Assembly: GCF_900116405.1 (NCBI RefSeq)
Contig: NZ_FPAQ01000008.1
Location: 1-64,000 of the forward strand
Origin: Halomonas saccharevitans
GTDB lineage: Bacteria > Pseudomonadota > Gammaproteobacteria > Pseudomonadales > Halomonadaceae
Direction of reading: 5' to 3'
DNA length: 64,000 nt
Positions 25,044-35,269 of the stretch are shown piece by piece (the first letter of the stretch is position 1; the number at the start of each line of letters is the position of its first letter). The notes under the pieces were generated by a model that did no database searches, had not been told where the DNA came from, and saw nothing but the letters and a program-made list of their open reading frames with translations. The position numbers and the translations under genes are program-made.

Positions 25044-25065
25044 GCCTCCCGCCACGCCGGGAGGC
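25044..25065 (+). promoter_or_regulatory. Hairpin covering the fliF ribosome binding site
   Basis: GCCTCCCG (25044-25051) is the exact complement of CGGGAGGC (25058-25065), with a 6-base loop. The right arm contains the GGGAGG ribosome site of fliF (ATG 25070). In the folded state translation of the fliFGHIJK operon should start poorly, so this may be a translational control point. Confidence 0.5.
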
Positions 25066-25069
25066 CCAT

Positions 25070-26788
25070 ATGAGCAGTGGCGCCTCAGCCACCGAACGCC
25101 AGCCCTCACAAGGCTCGGCGGGACTCACGCGCTTGAAAGATCAGCTGCGCGGCAATCCTTTGGTTTTCCTGCTGGTCGCGGGCGCCGCCTCGATCGCGAT
25201 CATCGCCGCGCTGCTGATGTGGGCCCAAAGCCCCGACTACCGCGTGCTCTACAGCAACCTGAGCCAGGCGGACGGCGGCAGCATCATCAACGAGCTGGAT
25301 ACCCGCGGCGTGCCCTATCGTTTCAGTCAGGGCGGCCAGGCACTGCTGGTGCCCGCCAACCGGGTGCATACGCTGCGCCTGCAGCTGGCCGAGCAGGGCC
25401 TGCCCGAGGGTGGCAACGTCGGCTTCGAGCTGATGGAGAACCAGGCCTTCGGTATCAGCCAGTTCGCCGAGCAGATCAACTACCAGCGCGGCCTGGAGGG
25501 TGAGCTGTCGCGCTCCATGGAATCGCTGGGACCGGTCAATGCCGCCCGCGTGCATCTCGCCCTGGCCAAGGATTCGGTGTTCGTGCGCGACCGCGAGCCG
25601 GCCAAGGCCTCGGTAGTACTCTCTCTGCATGCCGGTCGCGTACTCGGCGAGGGGCAGATCAACTCCATCGTGCACATGGTCTCCAGCAGCGTGCCGGACC
25701 TGGCCGCCGATGCGGTGACCGTGGTCGACCAGGATGGCCGCCTGCTGACCGCCCCAGAGAGCAACGGCCTGGGGCTGGACGGCACCCAGCTGGACTACGT
25801 CGCCGAGGTGGAGCGCTCCTACCAGCGGCGCATCGAATCCATCCTGGCGCCGATTCTGGGCAGCAAAAACGTCAAGGCTCAGGTGACTGCCCAGGTGGAC
25901 TTCTCCCGCAGGGAAGAGACCTCGGAGCGCTACGCGCCCAACCAGCCGCCCAACGAGGCCGCCGTGCGCAGCCGCCAGAGCAGCATCAACTATAGTGGCA
26001 GCGACGACCTGGCCGGCGGCATCCCCGGCGCCTTGAGCAACACGCCGCCCGGCGCCGCGCCCTCCCCGGTGGCGAATCCGCCCGAAGGGGAAGAGGACGG
26101 CGAGGGCGAGCAGGCCGGCGAGGACACCCCCCAGGCGACGAGCAACCTCAACCGCGATGACGTGATCAACTACGAGGTCGATCGGCGCATCGCCCATGTT
26201 CAGCACCGCAGTGGACAGGTGGAGCGGCTGTCGGCCGCCGTCGTGGTCAACTATCGCCCGACGCCGGACGAGCAGGGCGTGATGCAGCCGACTCCGCTCA
26301 GCGAAGCCGAGATCGAGCAGATCGAGCGCCTGGTGCGCCAGGCCATGGGGTTCTCCCAGGCACGCGGCGACGAGATCGCCGTGGTCAACAGCCCCTTCAC
26401 GCAGTCGGGTCCGGAGATCGAGCCCCTCGAGTGGTGGCAGCAGCCCGATGTCCAGCAGCTGGCCCTCAATCTGGGACGCTACCTGCTGGTGGGCCTGGCG
26501 ATCCTGCTGCTGTACCTGCTGATTCTGCGGCCGCTGATCAAGCGCGCGACCCAGGCCCCGCAGCCGGCCACGCAGCCCGCTCCCACCTTCCAGACCAGGG
26601 TCGGCGGAGAAGACGAGCAGAGCGCGCCCGCCGACGGCCGGGAAGACGAGACCACCTACGACAAGCCGCGACGCGCGCGCAAGGCCTCGGGTTACGAGGA
26701 CAACCTCAAGGACCTGCGCGAGATGGCCGAAGAGGATCCGCGCATGGTGGCGATGATCGTTCGCAGCTGGATGAACAAGCATGAGTAA
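25070..26788 (+). CDS. fliF: Flagellar MS-ring protein FliF
   Basis: The 572-residue membrane protein forms the MS ring on which the motor and export gate assemble. The start at 25070 (MSSGASATERQ) has GGGAGG six bases upstream; a longer frame to 24950 is unsupported. Membrane helices lie near 28-48 and 465-490 of this numbering, flanking ring-building motifs and a Pro/Glu-rich periplasmic loop. The cytoplasmic C-terminus (LRDMAEEDPRMVAMIVRSWM-type sequence, here with LREM) is the FliG-binding segment. It heads the fliFGHIJK run, overlapping fliG by eight bases. Confidence 0.97.
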   Translation: MSSGASATERQPSQGSAGLTRLKDQLRGNPLVFLLVAGAASIAIIAALLMWAQSPDYRVLYSNLSQADGGSIINELDTRGVPYRFSQGGQALLVPANRVHTLRLQLAEQGLPEGGNVGFELMENQAFGISQFAEQINYQRGLEGELSRSMESLGPVNAARVHLALAKDSVFVRDREPAKASVVLSLHAGRVLGEGQINSIVHMVSSSVPDLAADAVTVVDQDGRLLTAPESNGLGLDGTQLDYVAEVERSYQRRIESILAPILGSKNVKAQVTAQVDFSRREETSERYAPNQPPNEAAVRSRQSSINYSGSDDLAGGIPGALSNTPPGAAPSPVANPPEGEEDGEGEQAGEDTPQATSNLNRDDVINYEVDRRIAHVQHRSGQVERLSAAVVVNYRPTPDEQGVMQPTPLSEAEIEQIERLVRQAMGFSQARGDEIAVVNSPFTQSGPEIEPLEWWQQPDVQQLALNLGRYLLVGLAILLLYLLILRPLIKRATQAPQPATQPAPTFQTRVGGEDEQSAPADGREDETTYDKPRRARKASGYEDNLKDLREMAEEDPRMVAMIVRSWMNKHE

Positions 26789-27785
26789 GCCACAAGAGAT
26801 GAGCAGCGCGCGTCGCAGCGCGATCCTGCTGCTGGCCCTGGACGAGGACAGCGCGGCCGAGGTGTTCAAGTATCTCGCTCCCGGCGAGATCCAGCAGATC
26901 AGCACGGAGATGGCCCACCTGGATCAGGTCTCCCATGACGAGATGCGCCAGGTGCTGCAGGAATTCCACAACGAGACCGAAGAGTTCATCGCGCTCAATC
27001 TCAACTCCAGCGAGCACATCCGCTCGGTGTTGACCAAGGCGCTGGGCAGCGACCGCGCCTCCAGCCTGATCGAGGACGTGCTGGAAACCAGCGGCTCGGG
27101 TACCGGTATCGATGCCCTGAACCTGATGGAAGCCTCGATGGTGGCGGAGCTGATCCGCGACGAACACCCGCAGATCATCGCCACCGTGCTGATCCATCTG
27201 GATCGCCACCAGGCGGCGGACGTGATGGCGCTGTTCGACGACAAGCTGCGCAACGACGTGGTGCTGCGCATCGCGACCTTCAGCGGCGTGCAGCCCGCCG
27301 CCCTGCAGGAGCTCACCGAGGTGCTGACCAACATGCTCGACGGCCAGAACCTCAAGCGCAGCAAGATGGGCGGTGCCCGCACCGCGGCGGAGATCCTCAA
27401 CCTGATGAACTCCAACCAGGAAGAGGCCGCCATCGAGACGGTGCGCTCCCACAGCGAGGACCTGGCGCAGAAGATCATCGACGAGATGTTCCTGTTCGAG
27501 AACCTCATCGATCTGGACGACCGCAGCATCCAGATGATCCTCAAGGAGATCGACACCAACTCGCTGGTGGTGGCTCTCAAGGGGGCGCCGGAGACGCTCA
27601 TGGACAAGTTCATGCGCAACATGTCCCAGCGCGCCGCCGATCTGATGCGCGAGGACATGGAGGCCCGCGGCCCGATCCGCGTCTCCCAGGTGGAGACCGA
27701 GCAGAAGGCCATCCTGCAGGTGGTGCGACGCCTCGCCGACGGCGGCGAGATCGTGCTGAGCGGCGGAGACGACACCTATGTCTGA
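26781..27785 (+). CDS. fliG: Flagellar motor switch protein FliG
   Basis: This 334-residue protein is the rotor component that contacts FliF, FliM and the stator. The N-terminal domain (SSARRSAILLLALDEDSAAE), the EHPQ motif (DEHPQIIATVL) and the C-terminal torque helix with charged residues (LIDLDDRSIQMILKEID) are all present. Length is normal for the family. Eight-base overlaps with fliF and fliH indicate translational coupling. Confidence 0.97.
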   Translation: MSKPQEMSSARRSAILLLALDEDSAAEVFKYLAPGEIQQISTEMAHLDQVSHDEMRQVLQEFHNETEEFIALNLNSSEHIRSVLTKALGSDRASSLIEDVLETSGSGTGIDALNLMEASMVAELIRDEHPQIIATVLIHLDRHQAADVMALFDDKLRNDVVLRIATFSGVQPAALQELTEVLTNMLDGQNLKRSKMGGARTAAEILNLMNSNQEEAAIETVRSHSEDLAQKIIDEMFLFENLIDLDDRSIQMILKEIDTNSLVVALKGAPETLMDKFMRNMSQRAADLMREDMEARGPIRVSQVETEQKAILQVVRRLADGGEIVLSGGDDTYV

Positions 27786-28536
27786 GCCCGGTTCAGCGGA
27801 CCGGGACGACGGCCGCTCCCCCTGGCGCCGCTGGCAGATGGGCGAGCTGCAGGCCCCGCCGAGCCATGCGCAGCGCCCTGACGAGGCCCAGCGCCCTCAG
27901 GAGTCGCAGCGCTCGGCCGAGCGGCGCGACGCCGTGCGCCGCCAGGCCGAGCTCGAGGCGTTGCGCGAGCGGATCCGCCGCGAGGCCCATGAGGAGGGCC
28001 TCGCGGCCGGCCGCGAACAGGGCCATGCCGAAGGTCTGGCTCAGGGTCTCGAGGAGGGACGCCGGCAGGCGAAGGACGAGATGGACGCGCGGCTCGCCGA
28101 GACGCTCATCCCCCTCACCGAGCTCGCCGGCGCCTTCGGCGAGGCACTCGAGACCCTCGACGAGCGCGTCGCCGAGGATCTGGTCGACCTGGCACTGGCC
28201 ACCGGGCACCAGCTCGCCGGCGAGGCCCTCAAGGCAAGGCCCCGCCAGGTGCTGGAACTGGTGCGTGCGCTGCTGCACACCGAGCCGCCGCTGGTCGGCC
28301 AGCAGCGGCTCTGGCTGCACCCGCTCGACCATAAGCTGGTACAGACGCACCTGGGCGACGAGCTCTCGGCCGCCGGCTGGACGCTGCAGCCGGACGACCA
28401 GTTGAGCCGCGGCGGCTGTCGAGTCACCAGCGCCAACGGCGAACTCGATGCCACCTGGGAGAGCCGCTGGCAGGCCGTGAAGGCGCAGGTCCGCCACCGG
28501 GGCCCCACCACCCCTCGATCGGAGGATGATCAGTAG
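27778..28536 (+). CDS. fliH: Flagellar assembly protein FliH
   Basis: The 252-residue protein is the peripheral stalk and regulator of the export ATPase FliI. It has a charged N-terminal region, a Glu/Gly repeat segment ([20 protein letters not shown] near 76-95) typical of FliH GxxxG repeats, and a C-terminal V-ATPase E-subunit-like domain. It overlaps fliG by eight bases and fliI by one. Confidence 0.92.
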   Translation: MSEPGSADRDDGRSPWRRWQMGELQAPPSHAQRPDEAQRPQESQRSAERRDAVRRQAELEALRERIRREAHEEGLAAGREQGHAEGLAQGLEEGRRQAKDEMDARLAETLIPLTELAGAFGEALETLDERVAEDLVDLALATGHQLAGEALKARPRQVLELVRALLHTEPPLVGQQRLWLHPLDHKLVQTHLGDELSAAGWTLQPDDQLSRGGCRVTSANGELDATWESRWQAVKAQVRHRGPTTPRSEDDQ

Positions 28537-29927
28537 TGGCCGAGACGCTGTCCACCAATTCGCACCAGGCTCACTGGCAGCGCGCCCTGCGCGGCGTGCG
28601 CGGTCGTGTGGAACCGCTGCCGCCCTGCCGCACCAGCGGCCGGGTGGTGCGGGCCACGGGCCTGGTGATCGAGGTGGTCGGCCTTCAAGTGGCGCTGGGC
28701 AACGCCTGTCGCATCGAGCTCCCGGCCGGGCACAGCGGGCAGGAACGCTTCGCCGAGGCTGAGGTGGTGGGATTCTCCGGCGATCGGCTCTACCTGATGC
28801 CGCTGGCCGAGATCAGCGGCCTGATGCCGGGTGCCCGGGTCTTCGCGCTGACCGACGGCGCGAATGACAGCGCGCGACGCTTCCCCCTCGGCGAGGCTCT
28901 GTTGGGTCGCGTGGTCGACGGCAACGGCGTCCCCCTGGACGGCCTGGCGCCGCTGGCCGATGCGCCGCGCGCCCCGCTCTCCACGCCGCCGCTGAACCCC
29001 CTGGCGCGCGCCCCCATCGAGGAGCAGATCGACGTCGGCATCCGCGCCATCAACGCCCTGCTGAGCGTCGGCCGCGGCCAGCGCATGGGGCTGTTCGCCG
29101 GCTCCGGGGTCGGCAAGTCGGTGCTGCTCGGCATGATGGCGCGCTACACCCGCGCCGACGTGATCGTGGTCGGCCTGATCGGCGAGCGGGGGCGCGAGGT
29201 TCAGGACTTCATCGACAATATCCTCGGCGAGGAGGGGCTGCGCCGCTCCGTGGTGGTAGCGGCGCCCGCCGACACCTCGCCGCTACAGCGCCTGCAGGGC
29301 GCCTCCTACGCCACGCGGCTGGCCGAGGGTTTTCGCGACCAGGGACGCAACGTGCTGCTGATCATGGACTCCCTGACCCGCTACGCCATGGCCCAGCGCG
29401 AGATCGCCCTGGCCGTCGGCGAGCCGCCGGCGACCAAGGGCTACCCGCCCTCGGTCTTCGCCAAACTGCCGAACCTGGTCGAACGCGCCGGCAACGCCGA
29501 ACGCGGCGGCGGCTCGATCACCGCCTTCTATACCGTGCTCACCGAGGGCGACGACCAGCAGGACCCCATCGCCGACTCGGCGCGCGCCATCCTCGACGGC
29601 CACATCGTGCTGTCGCGGACCCTGGCCGAGGCGGGCCACTATCCGGCAATCGATATCGAGGCCTCCATCAGCCGCGTGATGACCGCCGTCGTCGATGCCG
29701 GGCAACAGCGCCAGGCCCAGCAGTTCAAGGGACTCTTCTCGCGCTATCAGCGCAACCGCGACCTGATCAGCGTCGGCGCCTATCACCCGGGCAATGATCC
29801 GCAGCTCGACGAGGCCGTACGGCGCTACCCGCAGCTCGAGGGTTTCCTGCAGCAGCGCATCGAGGAAAACAGCAGCATGGACGACGCCCGCCAGGCCCTG
29901 GCCGGCGTCCTCGGAGGACCGTCATGA
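28536..29927 (+). CDS. fliI: Flagellum-specific export ATPase FliI
   Basis: This 463-residue ATPase powers unfolding and delivery of export substrates. It starts at GTG 28536, sharing one base with the fliH stop. Walker A (GSGVGKS, 189-195), Walker B ([17 protein letters not shown]) and the following [12 protein letters not shown] region match FliI and F1-beta-like ATPases. It functions with FliH and FliJ, whose genes flank it. Confidence 0.97.
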   Translation: MAETLSTNSHQAHWQRALRGVRGRVEPLPPCRTSGRVVRATGLVIEVVGLQVALGNACRIELPAGHSGQERFAEAEVVGFSGDRLYLMPLAEISGLMPGARVFALTDGANDSARRFPLGEALLGRVVDGNGVPLDGLAPLADAPRAPLSTPPLNPLARAPIEEQIDVGIRAINALLSVGRGQRMGLFAGSGVGKSVLLGMMARYTRADVIVVGLIGERGREVQDFIDNILGEEGLRRSVVVAAPADTSPLQRLQGASYATRLAEGFRDQGRNVLLIMDSLTRYAMAQREIALAVGEPPATKGYPPSVFAKLPNLVERAGNAERGGGSITAFYTVLTEGDDQQDPIADSARAILDGHIVLSRTLAEAGHYPAIDIEASISRVMTAVVDAGQQRQAQQFKGLFSRYQRNRDLISVGAYHPGNDPQLDEAVRRYPQLEGFLQQRIEENSSMDDARQALAGVLGGPS

Positions 29928-30385
29928 GCCGCGATCGCACCTCGCTCGACACCCTCGTCGAGCTCGCCCGAGAGGCCCGGGACCAGGCCGGGCAGACCCT
30001 GGCCGGTGAACAGCGCACCTCGAGCCAGGTCAGCCAGCAGCTGGATTCGCTGCACCGCTACCGCCAGGAGTATGCCGAGAAGCTGAACGCGGCCGTGCGC
30101 GACGGCATCGATCCGGCCACCATGCGCAACTACCAGCAGTTCCTCGCCTCCCTGGACGACGCCCTGGGGCGCGCTCGCCAGGCCCTGGCCGCCCAGCAGC
30201 AGCGGGTCGAACGAACTCGCCAGCACTGGCAACAACAACAGCAGCGCCTGTCGTCCTACGACACCCTGGCCGAACGCCGGGAGGCCGTCAGGCGCCGCGA
30301 TGAACAACGCCGGGAACAGCACGTCAGTGATGACCTGGTCAATAACCGACTGGTCCGCCAGCGCTCGTCGCACTTCGAGCACTGA
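29924..30385 (+). CDS. fliJ: Flagellar export protein FliJ
   Basis: The 153-residue protein is strongly alpha-helical and rich in Gln, Arg and Glu, as expected of the FliJ coiled-coil that sits in the FliI ring and escorts chaperones. It overlaps fliI by four bases (ATGA). Sequence similarity in this family is low, so position and coiled-coil character carry much of the assignment. Confidence 0.9.
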   Translation: MSRDRTSLDTLVELAREARDQAGQTLAGEQRTSSQVSQQLDSLHRYRQEYAEKLNAAVRDGIDPATMRNYQQFLASLDDALGRARQALAAQQQRVERTRQHWQQQQQRLSSYDTLAERREAVRRRDEQRREQHVSDDLVNNRLVRQRSSHFEH

Positions 30386-30403
30386 GCCGACAAGGAGACT
30401 GCG

Positions 30404-31825
30404 ATGGATATCCAGCTGCTGGTCAGCGCCCCCGGAAATGGAGCCGGGAAACGCGCCGCCGACGGGGTCGCCAAGGCCCCGGGCAACGAGTTCGCCCGCC
30501 ATCTGGCCGGCGCGAGCCAGGCCCGACCGAGCGCCAGCCGAGAGACCGCCGAGCCGTCGGCTCAGGCGCCATCCCGGCAGGCCACCTCCTCGCCGCTGGC
30601 CGCGACGCGAGGTCAGGGTCAGGATGAGGCGCCTGCCGACGCCGCCACGCCGGGCGATACGCTCAAGGCCCTGCTGGCCAAGGTCTCGGGTTCTGGTTCA
30701 GGTTCAGGTTCGGCGGGAGTCACCGGAGAGATGAGCGAGAACGCCGGCCCAGGCGCCCCCGAGGCGCTGGATCAGCGAGCCCAGGCGGTGTCTCAGCAGG
30801 GCCAAGCGGCCTTGCCCCACCTCTCGGCCGACGACATCGAGGCCGCCTTGCAGGTCCTGAAGCAGGCCGAGCAGCCATCGCAAGGTACCAATACGACGGG
30901 ACACGGCGTCTGGGATGCCGTGCAGGAGCGCCTCGCCCTGATCGAACAGGCCGGCCGCCCCGAGGCGGACGACGCCCTCGCGCTGCTGCCCCTGGCCGCC
31001 CCCGGGGGTCCGGCCGTCACCAACGCGCCGAGCACCGCGAATGCCACCGGCCAGGCAGTTCGCACCAACCCGCTGCTCGAGGCGATCGCCGCCGACCGCC
31101 GCGCGCTTGCCGGCCCGCCTCAGTCGAACGCGGCGGCGCTCTCTGCCAACGCCGAGCGCCCGACCGAGCTTGTCGCCGGCAACGCGCAGACCACGGCGGC
31201 GGCCGACGAGGCGCTTCGTTTCTCGGCCGTCAGCGACGCCCTGCTGGCCCAGCGCGGCGAGAGCTCGCGGGCCCCGGGGGGGAGCGAACTGATCGGCCAG
31301 GGCGTGGCGAATGCCATGAACGGCACGACAGGAGGCAGCATGCCCGGTGCGACGGCCGGCGCGTCCGCCACGGCCCAGGCCAGCCTGACGGCACCGGTCG
31401 CGAGTCCCGCCTGGTCGCAGCAGCTGGGGCAGCAGATGGTGCGCCTCAGCCAGCAGGGCGGCGAGCAGCGCGTCGAGCTCAAGCTCCATCCGGCGGAGCT
31501 CGGACCGCTATCGGTCTCGCTGAAGATGGGCGATCACGGCGCCCAGGCGCAGTTCGTCTCCGCCCATGCCCAGGTGCGCCAGGCGCTGGAGCAGGCGATC
31601 CCGCAGCTGCGCGAGGCGCTGGCCGAGCAGGGCATCAGCCTGGGCGAAACGTCGGTGGGCGAGCAGCGCCAGGGCGGCACCGAGGGTAACGGCACCTCAG
31701 GCCGGCCTGGCGAGATGCTGGCCTCGGGCGCAGACGACGCGGCGGATGCGGGCGCGCCGAGTGCCCTCGACGATCGGGCCGCTCGCGAACAGCCCCTGGA
31801 CGGCCGCGTCGATCTCTACGCCTGA
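30404..31825 (+). CDS. fliK: Flagellar hook-length control protein FliK
   Basis: This 473-residue protein measures hook length and triggers the export switch. A long low-complexity N-terminal part rich in Ala, Gln, Ser and Pro is followed by the conserved C-terminal domain (VELKLHPAELGPLSVSLKMG near 352-371, then ALAEQGISLGETSVGEQ). A run of Ser-Gly repeats (SGSGSGSGS) lies near 96-104. A second FliK-like gene is at 53673-54899. Confidence 0.93.
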   Translation: MDIQLLVSAPGNGAGKRAADGVAKAPGNEFARHLAGASQARPSASRETAEPSAQAPSRQATSSPLAATRGQGQDEAPADAATPGDTLKALLAKVSGSGSGSGSAGVTGEMSENAGPGAPEALDQRAQAVSQQGQAALPHLSADDIEAALQVLKQAEQPSQGTNTTGHGVWDAVQERLALIEQAGRPEADDALALLPLAAPGGPAVTNAPSTANATGQAVRTNPLLEAIAADRRALAGPPQSNAAALSANAERPTELVAGNAQTTAAADEALRFSAVSDALLAQRGESSRAPGGSELIGQGVANAMNGTTGGSMPGATAGASATAQASLTAPVASPAWSQQLGQQMVRLSQQGGEQRVELKLHPAELGPLSVSLKMGDHGAQAQFVSAHAQVRQALEQAIPQLREALAEQGISLGETSVGEQRQGGTEGNGTSGRPGEMLASGADDAADAGAPSALDDRAAREQPLDGRVDLYA

Positions 31826-31881
31826 GCCGCCCCTGACCGAGCACCAAACGCGAAAGATAGGCGCCATCTTCGGGCCTGTTC

Positions 31882-31896
31882 GGATCATCATGATCC
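31882..31896. repeat. 15-bp perfect palindrome before fliL
   Basis: GGATCAT-C-ATGATCC is a perfect inverted repeat in the 131-base gap between fliK and fliL. It could be an operator or a chance palindrome. No promoter elements are clear next to it. Confidence 0.4.
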
Positions 31897-31956
31897 CGTC
31901 ACTGCCCGCATACTGCGCCGTCAGCGTGGGCAATCTACTGCAATCTAGGAATGAGA

Positions 31957-32436
31957 ATGGCGAAATCCAGCGGCGGCTCCCGCAAGCTTCTGTGGTCGAT
32001 GATGGTGCTGCTGATCCTGTCGAGCTCGGCGGCGGCAGTGGCGCTCTACATGGTGCTCAGCCAGCCCGAGAACGAGGCGCAGTCGGCGCTAAGCGCCCAG
32101 GAGGTGCCCGAACCGCCAGCGCCGATCTTCCTGCCGATCGAGCCCTTCACCGTCAATCTGGCCGACGACCAGTATGGGCCCCGCCTGCTCTATACCGGCC
32201 TGTCGCTGAAGCTCGGTGATGAGCAGAGCCAGGCCCTGCTCGAGCAGCACATGCCTCAGGTACGCAGCCGCCTGCTGATGCTGTTCTCCGGCAAGCAGGC
32301 CGGCGAGCTGACCTCGCCCGGCGGCAAGCAGCGCCTGGCCGAGCAGGTCATCGCCGCCCTCGAGGCGCCCATGTCAGACAACCAGCCGGAACTGGCCATC
32401 GATGACGTGCTCTTCACCGAGTTCATCGTGCAATAG
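31957..32436 (+). CDS. fliL: Flagellar basal body-associated protein FliL
   Basis: This 159-residue single-span membrane protein supports stator function. I prefer ATG 31957 over 31951 because AGGA is correctly spaced only for the former. The transmembrane segment (about 12-32, LWSMMVLLILSSSAAAVALY) and the conserved PIEPFTVNLAD and C-terminal DVLFTEFIVQ motifs are intact. It opens the fliLMNOPQR run after a 131-base gap, so it may have its own promoter. Confidence 0.93.
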   Translation: MAKSSGGSRKLLWSMMVLLILSSSAAAVALYMVLSQPENEAQSALSAQEVPEPPAPIFLPIEPFTVNLADDQYGPRLLYTGLSLKLGDEQSQALLEQHMPQVRSRLLMLFSGKQAGELTSPGGKQRLAEQVIAALEAPMSDNQPELAIDDVLFTEFIVQ

Positions 32437-32458
32437 GCTGGGGGGTAGCCAACACACC

Positions 32459-33505
32459 ATGTCCCAAGATGATCTGCTGTCCCAGGATGAGATCGATGCC
32501 CTGCTCAAGGGCGTGAGCGGTGATGACGAGCCGGAAGCGACCCAAGGCAGCGGGACAGCACGCGTGCGTCCCTACGACCCGGCCTCCCAGCACCGCATCA
32601 TCCGCGAGCGCCTGCATGCGCTGGACATCATCAATGAGCGCTTCGCACGGCACTTCCGCATGGGGCTGTTCAACCTGATTCGCCGCAGCGCCGACCTCAC
32701 CGTGGAATCGGTCCGTTATCAGAGCTATAGCGAGTTCTCGCGCAACGTGCCGGTGCCGACCAACATCAACATGATCGCCATGAAGCCTCTGCGTGGCTCT
32801 GCCCTGATCGTGTTCCCCCCAAGCCTGGTATTCATGGTGGTGGACAACCTGTTCGGCGGTGACGGTCGCTTCGTGACCAAGTCCGAAGGTCGCGAGTTCA
32901 CCAACACCGAACAGCGCATCATCCAGCGCCTGCTGAACCTCGCCATCGACGCCTACAGCGAGTCCTGGAAGTCCGTCTATCCCCTCGAGATCAGCTTCCT
33001 GCGCTCGGAAATGCAGTCGAAGTTCGCCAACATCACCAATTCGCCCAACGAGATCGTGGTCAACACCAGCTTCAACCTCGAGGTAGGCAACCTGGCTAGC
33101 AGTTTCCAGATCTGCATGCCCTACGCCATGATCGAGCCGCTGCGCGACCTGCTGACCAATCCCCTGAGCGACGGCAGCCAGGACCAGGATGGCACCTGGA
33201 CCCGGCGCATGGCCGGCGAGATCCGTCACTCCGAGATCGAACTGGTCGCCAACTTCACCGACATCCCGAGTCGCATCGACCACGTCATGGCCCTCAAGGC
33301 CGGCGATGTGCTGCCCATGGAGCTTCCCGAGACGGTGACGGCAAGCGTGGACGGCGTACCCGTGATGGAGTGTGAATACGGCAGCCAGAATGAGCAGCAT
33401 GCCCTGCGCGTGCTGCGCATCTTCGACCATGCCGCCGACCATGCGCCAGCCGACGCCTTCGTGAAAGGCTCCAGGCCGCAACCCAAGGAATCTTCCCATG
33501 ACTGA
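32459..33505 (+). CDS. fliM: Flagellar motor switch protein FliM
   Basis: The 348-residue protein binds phospho-CheY and sets rotation direction. The N-terminal CheY-binding peptide (DDLLSQDEIDALLKGV) is intact, followed by the CheC-like middle domain (GGDGRF) and the C-terminal SpoA domain. The start at 32459 is chosen because this peptide is always N-terminal in FliM. It overlaps fliN by eight bases. Confidence 0.97.
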   Translation: MSQDDLLSQDEIDALLKGVSGDDEPEATQGSGTARVRPYDPASQHRIIRERLHALDIINERFARHFRMGLFNLIRRSADLTVESVRYQSYSEFSRNVPVPTNINMIAMKPLRGSALIVFPPSLVFMVVDNLFGGDGRFVTKSEGREFTNTEQRIIQRLLNLAIDAYSESWKSVYPLEISFLRSEMQSKFANITNSPNEIVVNTSFNLEVGNLASSFQICMPYAMIEPLRDLLTNPLSDGSQDQDGTWTRRMAGEIRHSEIELVANFTDIPSRIDHVMALKAGDVLPMELPETVTASVDGVPVMECEYGSQNEQHALRVLRIFDHAADHAPADAFVKGSRPQPKESSHD

Positions 33506-34010
33506 TCCCAACACCCCCGATCAGAACATCAGCGACGACGACTGGGCCGCCGCCATGTCGGAACAGCACGACGAGGCGCCCGCCGCCGAGGACGACCCCT
33601 GGGCGGAGGCGATGGCCGAGCAGGCAGCCGCGGAGCCGGAACCGGAACCAGAACCGCAGGCCGAGGCAACTGCCGCCCCGTCATCCGCCCAATCCGCCGG
33701 CAGCAGCGTCTTCCAGCCCCTCGAGGCGAGCCAGGGTACGGCCTCGGGCCGCGACCTGGAAATGATCATGGACATCCCGGTCAAGCTCACCGTGGAGCTC
33801 GGCCGCACCAAGCTGACCATCAAGCAGCTGCTGGAGCTCGCCCAGGGCTCGGTGATCGAACTGGATGGCCTGGCCGGTGAGCCCATGGACATCCTGATCA
33901 ACGGCTATCTGATCGCCCAGGGCGAGGTGGTGGTCGTCGAGGACAAGTACGGCATCCGCATTACTGAGATCATCACCCCCTCCGAACGGGTCCAGAAACT
34001 CAACCGATGA
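33498..34010 (+). CDS. fliN: Flagellar motor switch protein FliN
   Basis: This 170-residue protein forms the C ring with FliM. The C-terminal SpoA domain (MDIPVKLTVELGRTKLTIKQ onward, about 91-165) is intact. The N-terminal 85 residues are acidic and low-complexity (DDDWAAAMSEQ repeats, EPEPEPEPQAE), longer than in enterics. Confidence 0.95.
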   Translation: MTDPNTPDQNISDDDWAAAMSEQHDEAPAAEDDPWAEAMAEQAAAEPEPEPEPQAEATAAPSSAQSAGSSVFQPLEASQGTASGRDLEMIMDIPVKLTVELGRTKLTIKQLLELAQGSVIELDGLAGEPMDILINGYLIAQGEVVVVEDKYGIRITEIITPSERVQKLNR

Positions 34011-34447
34011 GCGAGGGCGCGACCGACACGTCATCCGCCGGCCTGGACGCCGCCGTCAGCGGCGGCGAATCGCTGATCGGCATGGCCACGCTTGGCAAGA
34101 CTGCCGCCGCCCTGGGGCTGATCCTGGTCATCATCCTGGTGGCCGCCGCCGTACTGCGCCGCTGGGGCCTGCCCCATCAGCGCCATGGCCGCCATCTGCG
34201 GGTCGTCGGCAGCACGGCGGTGGGCACCAAGGAGCGCGTGGTGATCGTCGAGGTGGAAGACACCTGGCTGGTGCTCGGCGTCGGCGGCGGCCAGGTCAAC
34301 AAGCTGCATGACCTGCCGGCCCCGGCCTCCCCTCAGGAATCCACTCCCTCGAAAGGGCCGAGTTTCGCACCGGGTGACGCCTTCGCCACCCGCCTGGCCA
34401 AGGCGATCCGGCACAACGCCGGCATCGACCGAGGGGGCAAGGCGTGA
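34007..34447 (+). CDS. fliO: Flagellar biosynthetic protein FliO
   Basis: The 146-residue protein has one membrane helix (about 27-48, [21 protein letters not shown]) and the short FliO domain ([20 protein letters not shown]). It assists assembly of the FliP ring. Four-base overlaps with fliN and fliP place it in the operon. Confidence 0.92.
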   Translation: MSEGATDTSSAGLDAAVSGGESLIGMATLGKTAAALGLILVIILVAAAVLRRWGLPHQRHGRHLRVVGSTAVGTKERVVIVEVEDTWLVLGVGGGQVNKLHDLPAPASPQESTPSKGPSFAPGDAFATRLAKAIRHNAGIDRGGKA

Positions 34448-35202
34448 GCCATACCGTCTCGAAGCGAATACTGCTGACACTGGCCGTCACGTTGCTGCTG
34501 GCCTCACCCGCGATGGCGCTGGCCCAGGAGATCCCCGGCATCGTCAGCCGGCCGATGGAGGATGGTGGCCAGAAGTGGTCGCTGTCGCTGCAGACCCTGC
34601 TGCTGCTCAGCTCGCTGGCTTTCCTGCCGGCCGTGCTGCTCATGATGACCTGCTTCACGCGCATCATCATCGTGCTTAGCCTGCTGCGCACCGCCATGGG
34701 CACCCAGGCCACGCCGCCCACTCAGGTGCTGCTGGGGCTGGCGCTGTTTCTCACCCTGTTCATCATGTCGCCGGTGCTCGACCAGGTGCACGAACTGGCC
34801 TGGGTGCCGCTTTCCAACGACACGATAAGCTTCGATGAGTTTCTCACCCGCGCCCAGGGCCCCTTTCGGGAGTTCATGCTGGCCCAGACCCGCGAGCCCG
34901 ACCTGGCAATGTTCGCCGGCCTAGCCGATATCGGCGAGCTCCAGGGGCCCGAGGACGTGCCGATGCGCATCCTGGTGCCCTCCTTCGTCACCAGCGAGTT
35001 GAAGACCGCCTTCCAGATCGGCTTCACTATCTTCATCCCCTTTTTGATCATCGACCTGGTGGTGGCGAGCGTGCTGATGTCGCTGGGCATGATGATGGTG
35101 CCGCCGATCACCATCTCGCTACCGTTCAAGCTGATGCTGTTCGTGCTGGTAGATGGCTGGCAGCTGATCATCGGCTCGCTGGCCGAGAGCTTCTATCTGT
35201 GA
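34444..35202 (+). CDS. fliP: Flagellar export gate protein FliP
   Basis: This 252-residue core subunit of the type III export gate has a cleavable signal peptide (about 1-28, ending AMALAQE) and hydrophobic helices, including the conserved [12 protein letters not shown] region and the C-terminal [20 protein letters not shown] segment. It starts at GTG 34444 with a 4-base overlap with fliO. Confidence 0.97.
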   Translation: MSHTVSKRILLTLAVTLLLASPAMALAQEIPGIVSRPMEDGGQKWSLSLQTLLLLSSLAFLPAVLLMMTCFTRIIIVLSLLRTAMGTQATPPTQVLLGLALFLTLFIMSPVLDQVHELAWVPLSNDTISFDEFLTRAQGPFREFMLAQTREPDLAMFAGLADIGELQGPEDVPMRILVPSFVTSELKTAFQIGFTIFIPFLIIDLVVASVLMSLGMMMVPPITISLPFKLMLFVLVDGWQLIIGSLAESFYL

Positions 35203-35269
35203 ATCCATGTGCCGGTATTTCAGGTTCCCCGATGCCACGCGGCACGAACGCACTGACGAGGAGACCAGG

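Noticed and set aside
25106-26905. Minus-strand open frame of about 600 codons opposite fliF
   Set aside because: It covers fliF and the fliG start, which are unambiguous, and has antisense-type composition.
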